Counted from the stretch's first letter, positions 1 to 8,239 are shown. The stretch: 64,000 nt of DNA from Paenibacillus tepidiphilus (GCF_008635795.1 NZ_VWRQ01000002.1:1-64000); one strand, 5' to 3'. Notes: generated from the sequence alone by a model not told the origin. Numbers and translations: made by a program.

Positions 1-174
1 GAATTTGCAACGTTCGAAGATGCCTATGAAGCCGTAGACCGTTACATGGATTTCTACAACAATCGCAGAATGCATACGAGCCTTCGCAGAATGCCACCGG
101 TTAAATTTTTGGAATGGGTCATGAGCCTAGAAGACCGTTCCGAATTCTTCTGGCCGAGGAAAAAAGCGAAATAA
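1..174 (+). CDS. IS3-family transposase (OrfB), C-terminal fragment
   Basis: Frame 1 is open from the first base to a TAA stop at 172-174 and gives 57 residues. They include YNNRRMHTSLRRMPP, the conserved tail of IS3/IS150-type DDE transposases just after the last catalytic Glu of the rve domain, and end in a basic KKAK tail. In the family, OrfB is the catalytic product made by frameshifting from OrfA. Most of the protein lies upstream of the window, so completeness cannot be judged. Confidence 0.85.
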   Translation, partial: EFATFEDAYEAVDRYMDFYNNRRMHTSLRRMPPVKFLEWVMSLEDRSEFFWPRKKAK

Positions 175-234
175 AGAGCATGTCTACGGCAATATTCAAT
201 TTTATACGGAGGACTCCGGAATTAGGGGGTCGCA
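1..234 (+). mobile_element. right end of an IS3-family insertion sequence
   Basis: The segment holds the end of a transposase gene followed by about 50 bases of non-coding DNA. At 225-234 the sequence GGGGGTCGCA reads on the other strand as TGCGACCCCC. A TG...CCCCC terminus is the usual style of IS3-family inverted repeats, so 234 is my best guess for the element's right edge. The left part of the element lies outside the window, so neither the partner repeat nor a target duplication can be checked. The histidine kinase gene ends only about 100 bases further on. Confidence 0.6.
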
Positions 235-337
235 CCGATACCAGCGTATTTTCGAAGCAACTCAAGCGCTTTACATTTCCATCACTATAATCCGTTGCGC
301 AATGCCGCAGGCCGAACCATCATGAAGCAAATTCGCC

Positions 338-1312
338 TCAGAACAGGATCCGCACCGTCGTCCCCTTCCCTACTTCGGACTCAATTTCTACGCGGTGGCC
401 CAGCTTGCCGCAAATCTGCTTCACCAGATACAGCCCCATGCCGGTGGATTCCTGGAAGCTGCGGCCGTTCACTCCGGTAAAATAAGCATCGAACACACGC
501 GGCAAATCGCCCGCCGGAATCCCCACGCCTTCGTCGCGCACCTCCAGTACAGCCTTCCCCTTCTCCAGCTCGTATCCGCGAAAATGTACGATTCGTCCCT
601 CCTCCACCGTATAGCGCAGCGCATTCGTAATCAGCTGGGTCAGCACAAACGACAGCCACTTCTCGTCCGAGGTAATATGAATGCTTTTGTCCGCTTCAAT
701 CGCCGGAAATACCCGTTTACGGATGAACAGCCGCTTCTGCTCCGAGGTTACCCGCCGCAGCGTTTCCTCCAGATTCAGGCGTTCTACATAGAAATCATGC
801 TCGAACGTATCCAGACGCGCCGTGTAGAGCACGGTGTCGAGACCTTTTTTCAGCCGGTCCAGCTCGTCCCCGATTGCCGAAAAAGGCGTCCCGTCCTTAT
901 CCTGAATCATCAGGTGAATGACCGACAGCGGCGTCTTCATCCCGTGCACCCACTGGTTAATGAAGTGAATATGCTCCTCCAGCTTGTGGCGGTAGCTGTG
1001 CAGGTCGCTTTGGTACAGCCGGAATTGGCGGGCCAGCAGAGCACGCAGACTCTCCGCCAGCGGGGAGCTTTGCTCGGGACCTCCGCAATCATCCAGGGAA
1101 GACGGCAAATTCTCCATTCTTATATAGAAGGAACGATTCGTAAAATAGCGGTAAGCCAAATAAGCCAGCAGCAGACAAGTGCTGAGCAGCGCAGCGTACA
1201 GACTCACGTTCATTCCGCTGCCCCCGTCCAGCCGGTACACCAGTGTGATCATCAAAAGCTGGGCCAGATATACAGTAATTAAGGGCGTCTGTTCCCGTAA
1301 AAAAAGCTTCAC
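338..1312 (-). CDS. BceS-like sensor histidine kinase
   Basis: A 324-residue membrane histidine kinase with a GTG start that directly abuts the stop of the upstream response regulator gene, so the two are translationally coupled. Two membrane segments (about residues 11-27 and 36-55) are joined by a very short loop, so there is no external sensor domain. This is the intramembrane-sensing plan of BceS/YvcQ kinases. The phospho-acceptor is H123 in WVHGMKTPLS, and the ATPase domain shows DEGVGIP and GMGLYLV. In the family, such kinases sense antimicrobial peptides through a partner BceAB transporter. None follows here; an IS element does. The role in peptide resistance is therefore inferred. Confidence 0.88.
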   Translation of the reverse strand: MKLFLREQTPLITVYLAQLLMITLVYRLDGGSGMNVSLYAALLSTCLLLAYLAYRYFTNRSFYIRMENLPSSLDDCGGPEQSSPLAESLRALLARQFRLYQSDLHSYRHKLEEHIHFINQWVHGMKTPLSVIHLMIQDKDGTPFSAIGDELDRLKKGLDTVLYTARLDTFEHDFYVERLNLEETLRRVTSEQKRLFIRKRVFPAIEADKSIHITSDEKWLSFVLTQLITNALRYTVEEGRIVHFRGYELEKGKAVLEVRDEGVGIPAGDLPRVFDAYFTGVNGRSFQESTGMGLYLVKQICGKLGHRVEIESEVGKGTTVRILF

Positions 1313-2011
1313 TCACTCATCTCCCCAATTCGCTTGAAGTCGGTATCCCTGGCCCCGCACCGTCTGCAGGCCGTCCTGAATGCCCAGCGCGGCCAGCTTC
1401 TTGCGCACCCGGGTAACATAGACATTGAGCGTGTTGTCATCGACGAACGCCTGGTCGTCCCAGATCTTCTCCAGCAGCCGGTCACGAGTGACTACCCGGC
1501 CGTTCTTCTGCATCAGCTCATCGAGAATCTTCGCCTCGGTATGGCTTAGATCGACTCTCTCACCGCCCCGCGTGAGGACAAGCCGTTCCACATCCAGCGT
1601 CAGCCCGTCAACATGCAGGCTGCGCTCCTGTCCCCCGGCGGCGTATGAGCCGTAGGCGCGGCGGAGATGGCTTTTGATTTTGGCGATGGCAATCTCATAA
1701 TCGAACGGTTTGGTGATATAATCATCCGCACCGTTTTCCAGCGCCATCACCTGTTCCATTTTGCCGTCGCGGGCGGAGATGAACAGAATCGGGCAGGTAG
1801 AAATCCCCCGGATCTGGCGGCACCAGTAGTAGCCGTCGAAGCGGGGCAGATTGACATCCAGCAGCACCAGATGCGGGGCAAAGGCTTCAAACTCGCTCCG
1901 CACCTCGTCAAAATCGCGCACCGCCTGTGTCTCGTATCCGAACTTATGTAAATATTCCTGCAGCAGCGCCACAAGTCCCTGGTCATCCTCGACGATCATT
2001 ATTTTAAACAT
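1313..2011 (-). CDS. BceR-like response regulator (OmpR family)
   Basis: A 232-residue regulator: receiver domain (residues 1-115; acidic pocket VEDD, phospho-acceptor D52 in LLDVNLP, conserved Lys in YITKPFD) and an OmpR-type winged helix (about 130-230). The ATG at 2011 was chosen because GGAGG lies 8 bases upstream and the protein then begins MFKIMIVEDD; an upstream extension of the frame has no such signal. It is the first gene of a two-gene operon with the kinase. Family members activate genes for peptide-antibiotic export; the target genes are not visible nearby. Confidence 0.9.
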   Translation of the reverse strand: MFKIMIVEDDQGLVALLQEYLHKFGYETQAVRDFDEVRSEFEAFAPHLVLLDVNLPRFDGYYWCRQIRGISTCPILFISARDGKMEQVMALENGADDYITKPFDYEIAIAKIKSHLRRAYGSYAAGGQERSLHVDGLTLDVERLVLTRGGERVDLSHTEAKILDELMQKNGRVVTRDRLLEKIWDDQAFVDDNTLNVYVTRVRKKLAALGIQDGLQTVRGQGYRLQANWGDE

Positions 2012-2507
2012 TATACAGGCCTCCGCTTGCAGCCTCCGGCCGATGCCGGGGCGTTTGCCCATAATATAACCAGTACCTGCCGGATAGTCAAATTTACGGT
2101 ATACTGGACGCAGGCGAGCTTGACCCTTAAAGTCAATGGACACACGATGTTAGAATGAAAAATGCACAGCCGTTAACAGGCTAACAATAAGGAAATAAGA
2201 AAACTAGCGGGAGGTGGCTCAGATGGTTGGATTTCGGCAACGGTATAGCGAAGGATTTAAACGCTGCAAGCGCCGCAACGCCCCCTGCCAACACTATCCC
2301 GCGCCGCCGTTAAGCGTGTTCCCGCAGGGAACGGCAAGCGCTCATGCGCAAGCGTCGCCACGCAACGCGCGAAAGGAGCATCTTCGCCCATTTCCGGGTG
2401 TCCAGAGGGTGGAACCCTTGGGGTCCCCCTTGGCGAAGGGGGATTTAGGGGGATCGAAAAGCTTTTTCAAAGCTTCTGAAATTTCAATTTCGTGAGGTGA
2501 GCCATCC
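2012..2507. other. intergenic region with weak ORF and REP-like hairpin
   Basis: This gap holds the promoter region of the two-component operon (leftward) and the leader of the methyltransferase (rightward). An ATG at 2223 has a good GGGAGGTGG ribosome site and opens a 90-codon frame to 2495. Its product is compositionally odd and runs through a hairpin repeat, so I do not call a gene. It may be the start of a gene interrupted by the repeat. Nothing else is recognised. Confidence 0.5.
2424..2443. repeat. REP-like palindrome
   Basis: TCCCCCTT and AAGGGGGA form a perfect 8 bp stem around the loop GGCG, and the right arm is followed by TTTAGGGGGATC. A palindrome plus a conserved GGGGGATC tail is the layout of many bacterial REP-type dispersed repeats. 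Only one copy is seen in this window, so repeat status is inferred. Confidence 0.45.
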
Positions 2508-3242
2508 ATGAAACAAAACAAATACGACGACTCCGGCTTCTTCGCCAAATACAGCGAGATGCCTCGCTCCGTAGGCGGACTGGAGGCGGCCGGAGAATGG
2601 AACGAGCTGCGTTCCATGCTGCCCGAGCTGCGCGGCAAGCGGGTGCTCGACCTGGGTTGCGGCTTCGGCTGGCATTGCCGCTATGTCCGCGAACAAGGTG
2701 CGGCCTCGGTCGTGGGTATTGACCTGTCGGAGAACATGCTGAGCCGGGCCCGGGAAATGACTGACGATGCCCAGATTCAATACCGGCGGATGGCAATCGA
2801 GGATGCCGACTTCGCCGCCAATGAGTTCGATCTCGTGCTCAGCTCGCTGGCACTGCATTATGTCGCCGACTTCACCGCAGTCTGCCGCAGCGTCCGGCAT
2901 TGTCTCAAGCCCGGCGGCAGCTTTGTGCTGTCGGTGGAGCATCCGGTGTTCACCGCCCTCGCAGCGCAGGACTGGTGCTATAACGAGACCAGAGAGAAGC
3001 TGCATTGGCCGCTGGACCGTTACCATGAAGAAGGGCCGCGAACCGCCAGGTTCCTTGACGAGGATGTGGTGAAATACCACCGGACGCTGGCCACTTACTT
3101 GAACACGCTGCACGGCAACGGCTTTCAGCTCGCCGAGCTGTCCGAGCTGAAGCCGACGCAGCAGCAGCTGGAGCAGCATCCGGCATGGCAGGAGGAAGTC
3201 CGCCGGCCAATGTTTCTGCTGCTGTCGGCCGTCAAGGGGTAG
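2508..3242 (+). CDS. class I SAM-dependent methyltransferase
   Basis: A 244-residue soluble protein with a Rossmann-like methyltransferase fold. Motif I is VLDLGCGFGWHC (about residues 45-57), the acidic ribose-binding strand is VVGIDLSENML, and motif IV is FDLVLSSLALHYV. The C-terminal half (SVEHPVFT, YHRTLATYLNTL) resembles the small-molecule methyltransferases annotated as UbiE/COQ5-like or Methyltransf_11. The substrate cannot be read from sequence. It stands alone, with a leader carrying GAGGTGAG upstream of the ATG and a strong hairpin about 230 bases after the stop. Confidence 0.85.
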   Translation: MKQNKYDDSGFFAKYSEMPRSVGGLEAAGEWNELRSMLPELRGKRVLDLGCGFGWHCRYVREQGAASVVGIDLSENMLSRAREMTDDAQIQYRRMAIEDADFAANEFDLVLSSLALHYVADFTAVCRSVRHCLKPGGSFVLSVEHPVFTALAAQDWCYNETREKLHWPLDRYHEEGPRTARFLDEDVVKYHRTLATYLNTLHGNGFQLAELSELKPTQQQLEQHPAWQEEVRRPMFLLLSAVKG

Positions 3243-3471
3243 CATGTGACGCCGAGTGTGCGGTGAATTTGCCGGTGCGTTACCGATTGCCGGCTCAACC
3301 ACCAACGTGTGAACGCCCTGGTAGCAGACTTCAAATTTGGTCCGGTAAGAATAGGGATGGTCGCGCGGCTGGAAATAGCCTTGGATACATGTCCGATTGC
3401 TTCGTTGAGTTGCCTTTCCCTTGAACCCGCCGGTGCATTCCCGTGTTCCGGCACACACCGCCAACAACGCC
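3243..3471. other. intergenic region, nothing recognised
   Basis: Between the methyltransferase stop and the terminator hairpin, no frame shows a convincing start, ribosome site or known domain. Confidence 0.5.
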
Positions 3472-3515
3472 AAACAGCCGCCTCCCGCAGGTTAACCCGC
3501 AGGAGACGGCTGTTT
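3472..3515. terminator. bidirectional terminator hairpin
   Basis: AAACAGCCGCCTCC pairs with GGAGACGGCTGTTT (14 bp, one G-T pair), and the loop contains a further GGTTAACC palindrome. It sits between two convergent genes and could serve both. Confidence 0.75.
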
Positions 3516-3532
3516 CATAGCCTCATTATTAG

Positions 3533-4324
3533 TTATCTGCCGTCGAGCAGATTGCCCAGGCCGCCGAGGATGCTGCCTTCCTCGCGGCGGCCGGCGTTAC
3601 CGGCGGCCGACAGGATGCGGTCAGCCATGCGGCTGAACGGCAGGGACTGAATCCAGACCTTGCCCGGTCCGCGCAGGGTGGCAAAGAAGAGGCCCTCGCC
3701 GCCGAACACGGCTGTCTTGATTCCTTTGACGAACTCGATGTCGTAGTCAACCGAGGACGTCATAGCCACCAGACAGCCGGTGTCGATCTTGATCGTCTCG
3801 CCGTGGGCAAGCGTGCGCTCCAGCACATAACCGCCGGAGTGGACAAAGGACAGTCCGTCGCCCTCCAGCTTTTGCATAATGAAGCCTTCGCCGCCGAAGA
3901 AGCCTGCGCCCAGCTTACGCTGGAATTCGATGCCGACCGAGACGCCCTTGGCCGCGCAGAGGAAGGAATCCTTCTGGCAGATAATTTTGCCGCCGTATTG
4001 CTGCAGGTCCAGCGGTATGATTTTGCCGGGATACGGCGAAGCGAAGGTGACGCTTCTTTTTCCGGATCGGCCTGTATGGGTGTACACGGTCATGAACAGG
4101 CTTTCACCCGTCAGCAATCGCTTGCCCGCACCCATCAGCTTGCCCATCAGTCCGCCGCCCCGACTGCCGCTGCCGTCGCCGAAGATCGTTTCCATCGAAA
4201 TCTCCGGGTCCATCATCATAAAGCTCCCTGCTTCGGCAACGACGCTCTCACCGGGGTCCAGCTCCACCTCCACACATTGCATTTCTTCGCCCATAATCCG
4301 GTAATCGATTTCGTGAGCACTCAT
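3533..4324 (-). CDS. AIM24 / TIGR00266 family protein
   Basis: A 263-residue protein of the AIM24 (DUF124) beta-sandwich family. Recognisable segments are the N-terminal VELDPGESVVAEAGSFMMMD, then SLFMTVYTHTG, GFFGGEGFIMQKLEGDG and a second FVKGIKTAVFGGEGLFFATL. These are the repeated FGGEG motifs of the family. The function in bacteria is unknown; the yeast namesake is mitochondrial. No signal peptide or membrane segment is seen. The ATG is preceded by GGGGGAAG. The last about 20 residues are basic and acidic (GRREEGSILGG), a common variable tail. Confidence 0.85.
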   Translation of the reverse strand: MSAHEIDYRIMGEEMQCVEVELDPGESVVAEAGSFMMMDPEISMETIFGDGSGSRGGGLMGKLMGAGKRLLTGESLFMTVYTHTGRSGKRSVTFASPYPGKIIPLDLQQYGGKIICQKDSFLCAAKGVSVGIEFQRKLGAGFFGGEGFIMQKLEGDGLSFVHSGGYVLERTLAHGETIKIDTGCLVAMTSSVDYDIEFVKGIKTAVFGGEGLFFATLRGPGKVWIQSLPFSRMADRILSAAGNAGRREEGSILGGLGNLLDGR

Positions 4325-4396
4325 TTGCCGCTTCCCCCTTCATTAGCTTCCACATGAATTGAATGAGAAATATACGCACCTTCAACTTCTCCGGTT

Positions 4397-5254
4397 TCAA
4401 CTTCCCGTAATATGTTTCTCGATGATTGTCCGCAATTCCTGTTCGGCCTGGCCCGGATCGTAGGCAGAGTTGTCGATATACGCCTTGTCCATCGCCAAGC
4501 CTTCAACTATGCTGCGTTCCAGCTCAGCCCGGGCTTCCAGCACCCGAATTGTTCCTTCCACTCCCGATGCTCCGTGCGCCTTGCCATACCCCTGTTCATT
4601 GTAGTAGCGGATGAAGCCTTCCGACCATTCTCCGGGCCGCTCCTGAAGTGCCTTGCGGAAGGTGAATTCCACGTCCCGTTGCCCTACATAGATCAGCAGA
4701 GGATCAAGCGGCAGGATACTTTCCAATAATTCTATCACATAAGCGTTAACGTCCTTAGCGCTCGCGCCATATTTAATCATGCCCATCGTAACCGGATTTT
4801 GTATGAAGCAGCACTCGAATACTGTTACGGCATCGTCCTGCTGCGCCACTTCACTGAAACGTCTCCAGCGGTTCGCGATAACTCTCCTGTTCTGTGCCAA
4901 AGGCAGTTCATAGACATCCTTTTCGGCCAGAAGCTGCCGGATATCCTCAGACCAAGGCTTGCCGGTCTTCCGTTCAATGGATCCATAGGGTATAAAAATC
5001 TCCCCGCCGCACTTGAAAGCGGCCTCCTCTACTATTTCCCGTTGTTCCCCGCTGCAGACATGCAGCAGCCTGGCATATTCATCGGCGGTCATACAGGCGG
5101 TTGCTTCATAGTCTGCCGGATGATCGGGCCCGCCTTCCAGGAACAGCCGCACCTTATAGCCCTGCTCAGCAAGCAGCTTGCCGGCAAGCTGCGCTGTCGT
5201 CGATTTTCCGGCGCCGGGCAGCCCTTCCACCAGAATAAGCTTCGTTGTTGTCAT
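4397..5254 (-). CDS. P-loop NTPase, kinase-like
   Basis: A 285-residue soluble protein. Walker A is LILVEGLPGAGKSTTAQLAG near the N-terminus. The rest has no obvious transferase motif but includes aromatic-rich segments (GEWSEGFIRYYNEQGYGK). The family is a stand-alone AAA/zeta-toxin-like or nucleotide-kinase-like group common in Bacillales and Paenibacillus, with no firm substrate. I chose the ATG at 5254 because TGAGG lies 9 bases upstream; an in-frame ATG at 5269 has only a poorly spaced purine stretch. It stands alone; the long region upstream carries a four-site repeat array. Confidence 0.7.
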   Translation of the reverse strand: MTTTKLILVEGLPGAGKSTTAQLAGKLLAEQGYKVRLFLEGGPDHPADYEATACMTADEYARLLHVCSGEQREIVEEAAFKCGGEIFIPYGSIERKTGKPWSEDIRQLLAEKDVYELPLAQNRRVIANRWRRFSEVAQQDDAVTVFECCFIQNPVTMGMIKYGASAKDVNAYVIELLESILPLDPLLIYVGQRDVEFTFRKALQERPGEWSEGFIRYYNEQGYGKAHGASGVEGTIRVLEARAELERSIVEGLAMDKAYIDNSAYDPGQAEQELRTIIEKHITGS

Positions 5255-5349
5255 AGATCTCAGCCTCATTTCCGCTATAACTGGTTATTGTAACAGCATA
5301 TCAAGCCGTACCGGTATGGAACAAGGGAAAGGATGCTTCAAATGATTCT

Positions 5350-5428
5350 CGGCTAATCCTGCGAAATATATCCGTTTCTGGTTGCTTCTATATAGATTGA
5401 ATTAAAAATTTTATGTTGGGATTAGCCG
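5350..5428. repeat. CGGCTAATCC inverted repeat
   Basis: CGGCTAATCC at 5350-5359 and its reverse complement GGATTAGCCG at 5419-5428 flank a 59-base AT-rich segment. A third copy, CGGCTAATCT, lies at 5829-5838. Function unknown; spaced operator half-sites are one possibility. Confidence 0.4.
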
Positions 5429-5486
5429 TGACTTCAGAGAACATTGGGACTTACGTCCGTTGCCCGCCCGCAAATTTCTAAGCTGC

Positions 5487-5674
5487 TAATTGCAGTTTGT
5501 ACAACTATATCCATCTAAACAAGCCGTTTTCCGGCAATAGTTGCATTTCGTACATCTATTTTCTTACTTTAAGGCAGTTTGATCCCAATATGCTGATTTT
5601 AGTTGCACAAAATACATCTATCCTTCGCAAGATAGGTATAGACCTAACAAATAGTTGTACGCAATACATTTATC
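5487..5674. repeat. four-site motif array I
   Basis: Four 21-23 bp AT-rich motifs start at 5487, 5538, 5600 and 5652 (steps 51, 62, 52). Each reads about TAGTTGYA, five core bases, then TACATYTA, and is an imperfect palindrome. The cores of the first two are GTTTG and TTTCG. The cores of the last two (CAAAA, CGCAA) are close to the reverse complement. A second array with the same spacing lies at 32363-32549. It sits between divergent genes, so it is not a simple terminator. Confidence 0.8.
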
Positions 5675-5925
5675 CTTGTTAAACAGGGTCTGCCTATCTT
5701 TCATCATAACTATTCAGAACTGACTGCCAGTGAATCATACAGCCAATAGCGGTATCCATCCGGTTACCGGGGGAACGGGCAGCGCATGAAAGTCTGTACA
5801 TTTACTGAAATCACTTTCAGTCCTTATCCGGCTAATCTTAAGTTCAACTTATACGGAATGAAATTTTATGCTTTTTATCGTATAATAATACAATCTATTT
5901 ATTTCTCAGAAGGCAAGGTGACTAT

Positions 5926-6774
5926 ATGCATCTGACGGATATCCGGACACTCGACGCTCAACAGATCATGAATATTTTTGAAACAGCCGACCGTATTGCC
6001 GTAGGACGCGGAGGGCCGCTATTAGCCGGCAAATGCTTCCTGCTCTTCTTTCCCGATACCAGCCTCAGGACCCGGCTCACTTTCGAGCGCGGCATCCAGG
6101 AATTGGGTGGTTCATGCGTGCTGTTCCCACCCCAGACCCTTGATAAGCAGGAAGATCTGCAGGATGTTGCCAGGTACGCCGCCAATTGGGCTGATGGCCT
6201 GGTGATCAGGCATCCTGACGATCACAAGCTCCGGTTATTGGCCGGGCATTCGCCAATTCCGGTGATCAATGCCATGAGCGCGAACCACCATCCGTGTGAA
6301 GTTTTATCCGACCTCTACGCGATCCGTAAAATGAGGGAGCACTACAAAGAGCTGGCCTATACCTTCGTCGGGCCTCCGGGGAATGTGTTCAATTCCTGGA
6401 TGGAGGCTTGCCAAGTGCTCGGTCTGCGCTTCAACCACGTCTGCGTACCGGACTATGAACTGGGCTCACCTGGCGCCGGCTATCATTTTTACACCGGACT
6501 GGAAGAGGCGCTGGCAAAGAGTGACGTGATTATGACCGACGCCTTGCCTTCTGGACTAAGAACACCGGAATATATTGATAAATATCAGATAACGGTGCCG
6601 AAGCTAAGAAACTCAGCCAGACTCCATGCGCTCGTTAACCCGTGTCCTCCGTTCACCCGCGGGCTGGAGATTCATGAAGATATTCTTGCTTCGCCTTATT
6701 TTGTCGGGTACGGATTCAAGCAAAGCCTGCTCTGTGTCCAGCAAGCCATTCTTCTGCATTGTCTGCTAAACTGA
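5926..6774 (+). CDS. aspartate/ornithine carbamoyltransferase-family protein
   Basis: A 282-residue cytosolic protein of the transcarbamylase superfamily. The carbamoyl-phosphate loop, normally STRTR, is SLRTR (residues 46-50, in FFPDTSLRTRLTFERG). The usual HPxQ motif is HPCE (122-125). The second-substrate loop is NPCPPFTRG (238-246), closer to the aspartate enzyme's HPxPxNRG than to the HCLP of ornithine enzymes. It is slightly short for the family (about 300-330). It is not next to pyrimidine or arginine genes, so it is unlikely to be PyrB or ArgF; the second substrate is unknown. AAGGTGA precedes the ATG. Confidence 0.75.
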   Translation: MHLTDIRTLDAQQIMNIFETADRIAVGRGGPLLAGKCFLLFFPDTSLRTRLTFERGIQELGGSCVLFPPQTLDKQEDLQDVARYAANWADGLVIRHPDDHKLRLLAGHSPIPVINAMSANHHPCEVLSDLYAIRKMREHYKELAYTFVGPPGNVFNSWMEACQVLGLRFNHVCVPDYELGSPGAGYHFYTGLEEALAKSDVIMTDALPSGLRTPEYIDKYQITVPKLRNSARLHALVNPCPPFTRGLEIHEDILASPYFVGYGFKQSLLCVQQAILLHCLLN

Positions 6775-6805
6775 GGAGAGATTGGTGTTAAGGAGTGGCT
6801 CATGA

Positions 6806-7141
6806 ATGAAACGTAGATTACGGGCGGTTCTGCTGCTGGCCCTGGTTCTGCTCTGCGGAGCCGGTTACACGGGGGTCAAGATTTTTCAGCACCGGATGAA
6901 CCAAGAAATCTTAACTTATCTTATCAACGAAAAGGGATATTCCCGGCCGGAGATCCACACCATAAGCACAAGCATCGGCAAGGCGCCGGTGGTCAGTACC
7001 ACGGTTATTTTCAGCGATGACAGAGGTTCACGCTATTTCTACCGCAAGGAAAACGGCCGGATGTATCAATACAGCATGGCTCCGGTACACGGCGTGGACG
7101 ATGGCCGCAGACCCTATAAGCACGCAGATACCGATATATAA
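6806..7141 (+). CDS. DUF3139-family small secreted or membrane-anchored protein
   Basis: A 111-residue protein with a basic start (MKRRLRA) and one hydrophobic segment (about residues 6-24), followed by a short extracytoplasmic domain with YLINEKGYSRPEI and a C-terminal YRKENGRMYQYS stretch. This matches the layout of DUF3139 proteins common in Firmicutes, whose function is unknown. It follows the transcarbamylase homologue by 31 bases with TAAGGAG upstream, so it is probably in the same transcript. A terminator hairpin follows immediately. Confidence 0.65.
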   Translation: MKRRLRAVLLLALVLLCGAGYTGVKIFQHRMNQEILTYLINEKGYSRPEIHTISTSIGKAPVVSTTVIFSDDRGSRYFYRKENGRMYQYSMAPVHGVDDGRRPYKHADTDI

Positions 7142-7176
7142 AAAAGGCCAGCCCGGATAAGCTCCGGCTGGTCTTC
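7141..7176. terminator. terminator hairpin
   Basis: GGCCAGCCCGGA (7146-7157) pairs with TCCGGCTGGTC (7163-7173). Read leftward the hairpin is followed by TTTTTTATA, a classical terminator for the yitT-like gene. Read rightward the T-run is weak. Confidence 0.8.
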
Positions 7177-7228
7177 CTGTACCCTGATTCTCAGGGGCTG
7201 GTTATGTTCACATCTTCCATTGCTGAAC

Positions 7229-7900
7229 TTATGCTACTGTACTATCCTGCGCCTGCCCCAGCTTCGGCTGTACCTTCGGCGCCTTGACAAACTTCCGCTT
7301 GCCCACGCTTGTTACAAAGGTCACGCAATAGCCTGCTACAACCACGGCCATTACCGTAAACAAGGTTTCCTTGAGCGGCATATAAAAGAGCGACAGTGCC
7401 AGCACGGCGACATCCATCAGGATGAACACAGTACCCACTTTGATTCCCTTCCATTCGCTGATCAATACGGCGAAAATATCGTCTCCGCCGCTTGCCCCGC
7501 CGCCTCGCAGGACGAGTCCTGCGCCGAGGCCTGTCAATACGCCCGACAATAAGGCCGCAACCGGCAAATTATCGTGCAAATCAATGACCCACCCGGAATA
7601 ACGCTCCATCAGCCCGTAGAAGAGCGTGTAGGCTCCCACTGAGATGAATGTATTGCAGACGAACGTTCTTCCCTTAAATAGCATGGCAATAATGAGCACT
7701 GGAATGTCCATAATCAGAATGGACAGCGATGGTGAAATCCCTAATACGTATTTGCCCAGCAGGGACAAGCCTACAAAGCCGCCCTCGGTCAAATGGTTCT
7801 GATAATTGATATGATAATAAGTAAATGCAAGCAGAAAACTTCCCAGCAAAATAACGGTGAGTCGAAGCGGCATTGGCATACCGCCGTTGTCTTTCCTCAT
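7229..7900 (-). CDS. YitT family membrane protein (DUF161)
   Basis: A 223-residue integral membrane protein with about five membrane helices. The glycine-rich stretch GLGAGLVLRGGGASGGDD is the hallmark of the YitT/YczE-like DUF161 domain. It is shorter than YitT proteins that also carry the C-terminal DUF2179 domain; here the protein ends soon after the last helix in a charged tail. Function unknown. It is monocistronic, with its own terminator. Confidence 0.85.
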   Translation of the reverse strand: MRKDNGGMPMPLRLTVILLGSFLLAFTYYHINYQNHLTEGGFVGLSLLGKYVLGISPSLSILIMDIPVLIIAMLFKGRTFVCNTFISVGAYTLFYGLMERYSGWVIDLHDNLPVAALLSGVLTGLGAGLVLRGGGASGGDDIFAVLISEWKGIKVGTVFILMDVAVLALSLFYMPLKETLFTVMAVVVAGYCVTFVTSVGKRKFVKAPKVQPKLGQAQDSTVA

Positions 7901-8239
7901 ACAGGTCTCCCCTTATCGTAAATGGCGGCTAGACGAATCCGCAGCCTCTACGACGGGTATACCTTGAGGAGTTGGTCCTTCGCATACTTCTTTCTCCCTT
8001 CCCGCGTTCGAGGCGGCTTCGTCAGCTAATTCAAGCGACGCGCATCTTCGGCAGGGAAGCTAAGTATAAGAGAGATCATAACGTTTCCAAATCGTCCTTT
8101 GGGGAATCGTCCTTCGGGGACACATGGTATCCTGATCCTTTCTTTTTTTGTTTTTTGAATATGTTCTGCTTACATTATACCACGCGAAGGGTGAAGGCTA
8201 AACAGCTTGCCAAAAAAAAGCAATTTCTAACCCGGTAAA
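7901..8239. other. intergenic region with a 15 bp tandem duplication
   Basis: No gene is evident. ATCGTCCTTTGGGGA at 8091-8105 is followed directly by ATCGTCCTTCGGGGA at 8106-8120 (14 of 15 identical). The rest is AT-rich and presumably contains the yitT-like promoter. Confidence 0.5.

Noticed and set aside
395..1282. Long open frame opposite the histidine kinase
   Set aside because: Antisense shadow of a clear kinase gene. GC-rich codon structure produces such frames; it has no ribosome site or domain.
2223..2495. 90-codon frame with a good ribosome site before the methyltransferase
   Set aside because: The product has no recognisable pattern, its second half is encoded by the REP-like hairpin, and it ends 13 bases before the methyltransferase start. 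I treat it as intergenic.
5487..5674. CRISPR array
   Set aside because: The motifs are 21-23 bp, diverged, nearly palindromic and only four per locus, with alternating core type and related spacers. There are no cas genes nearby.
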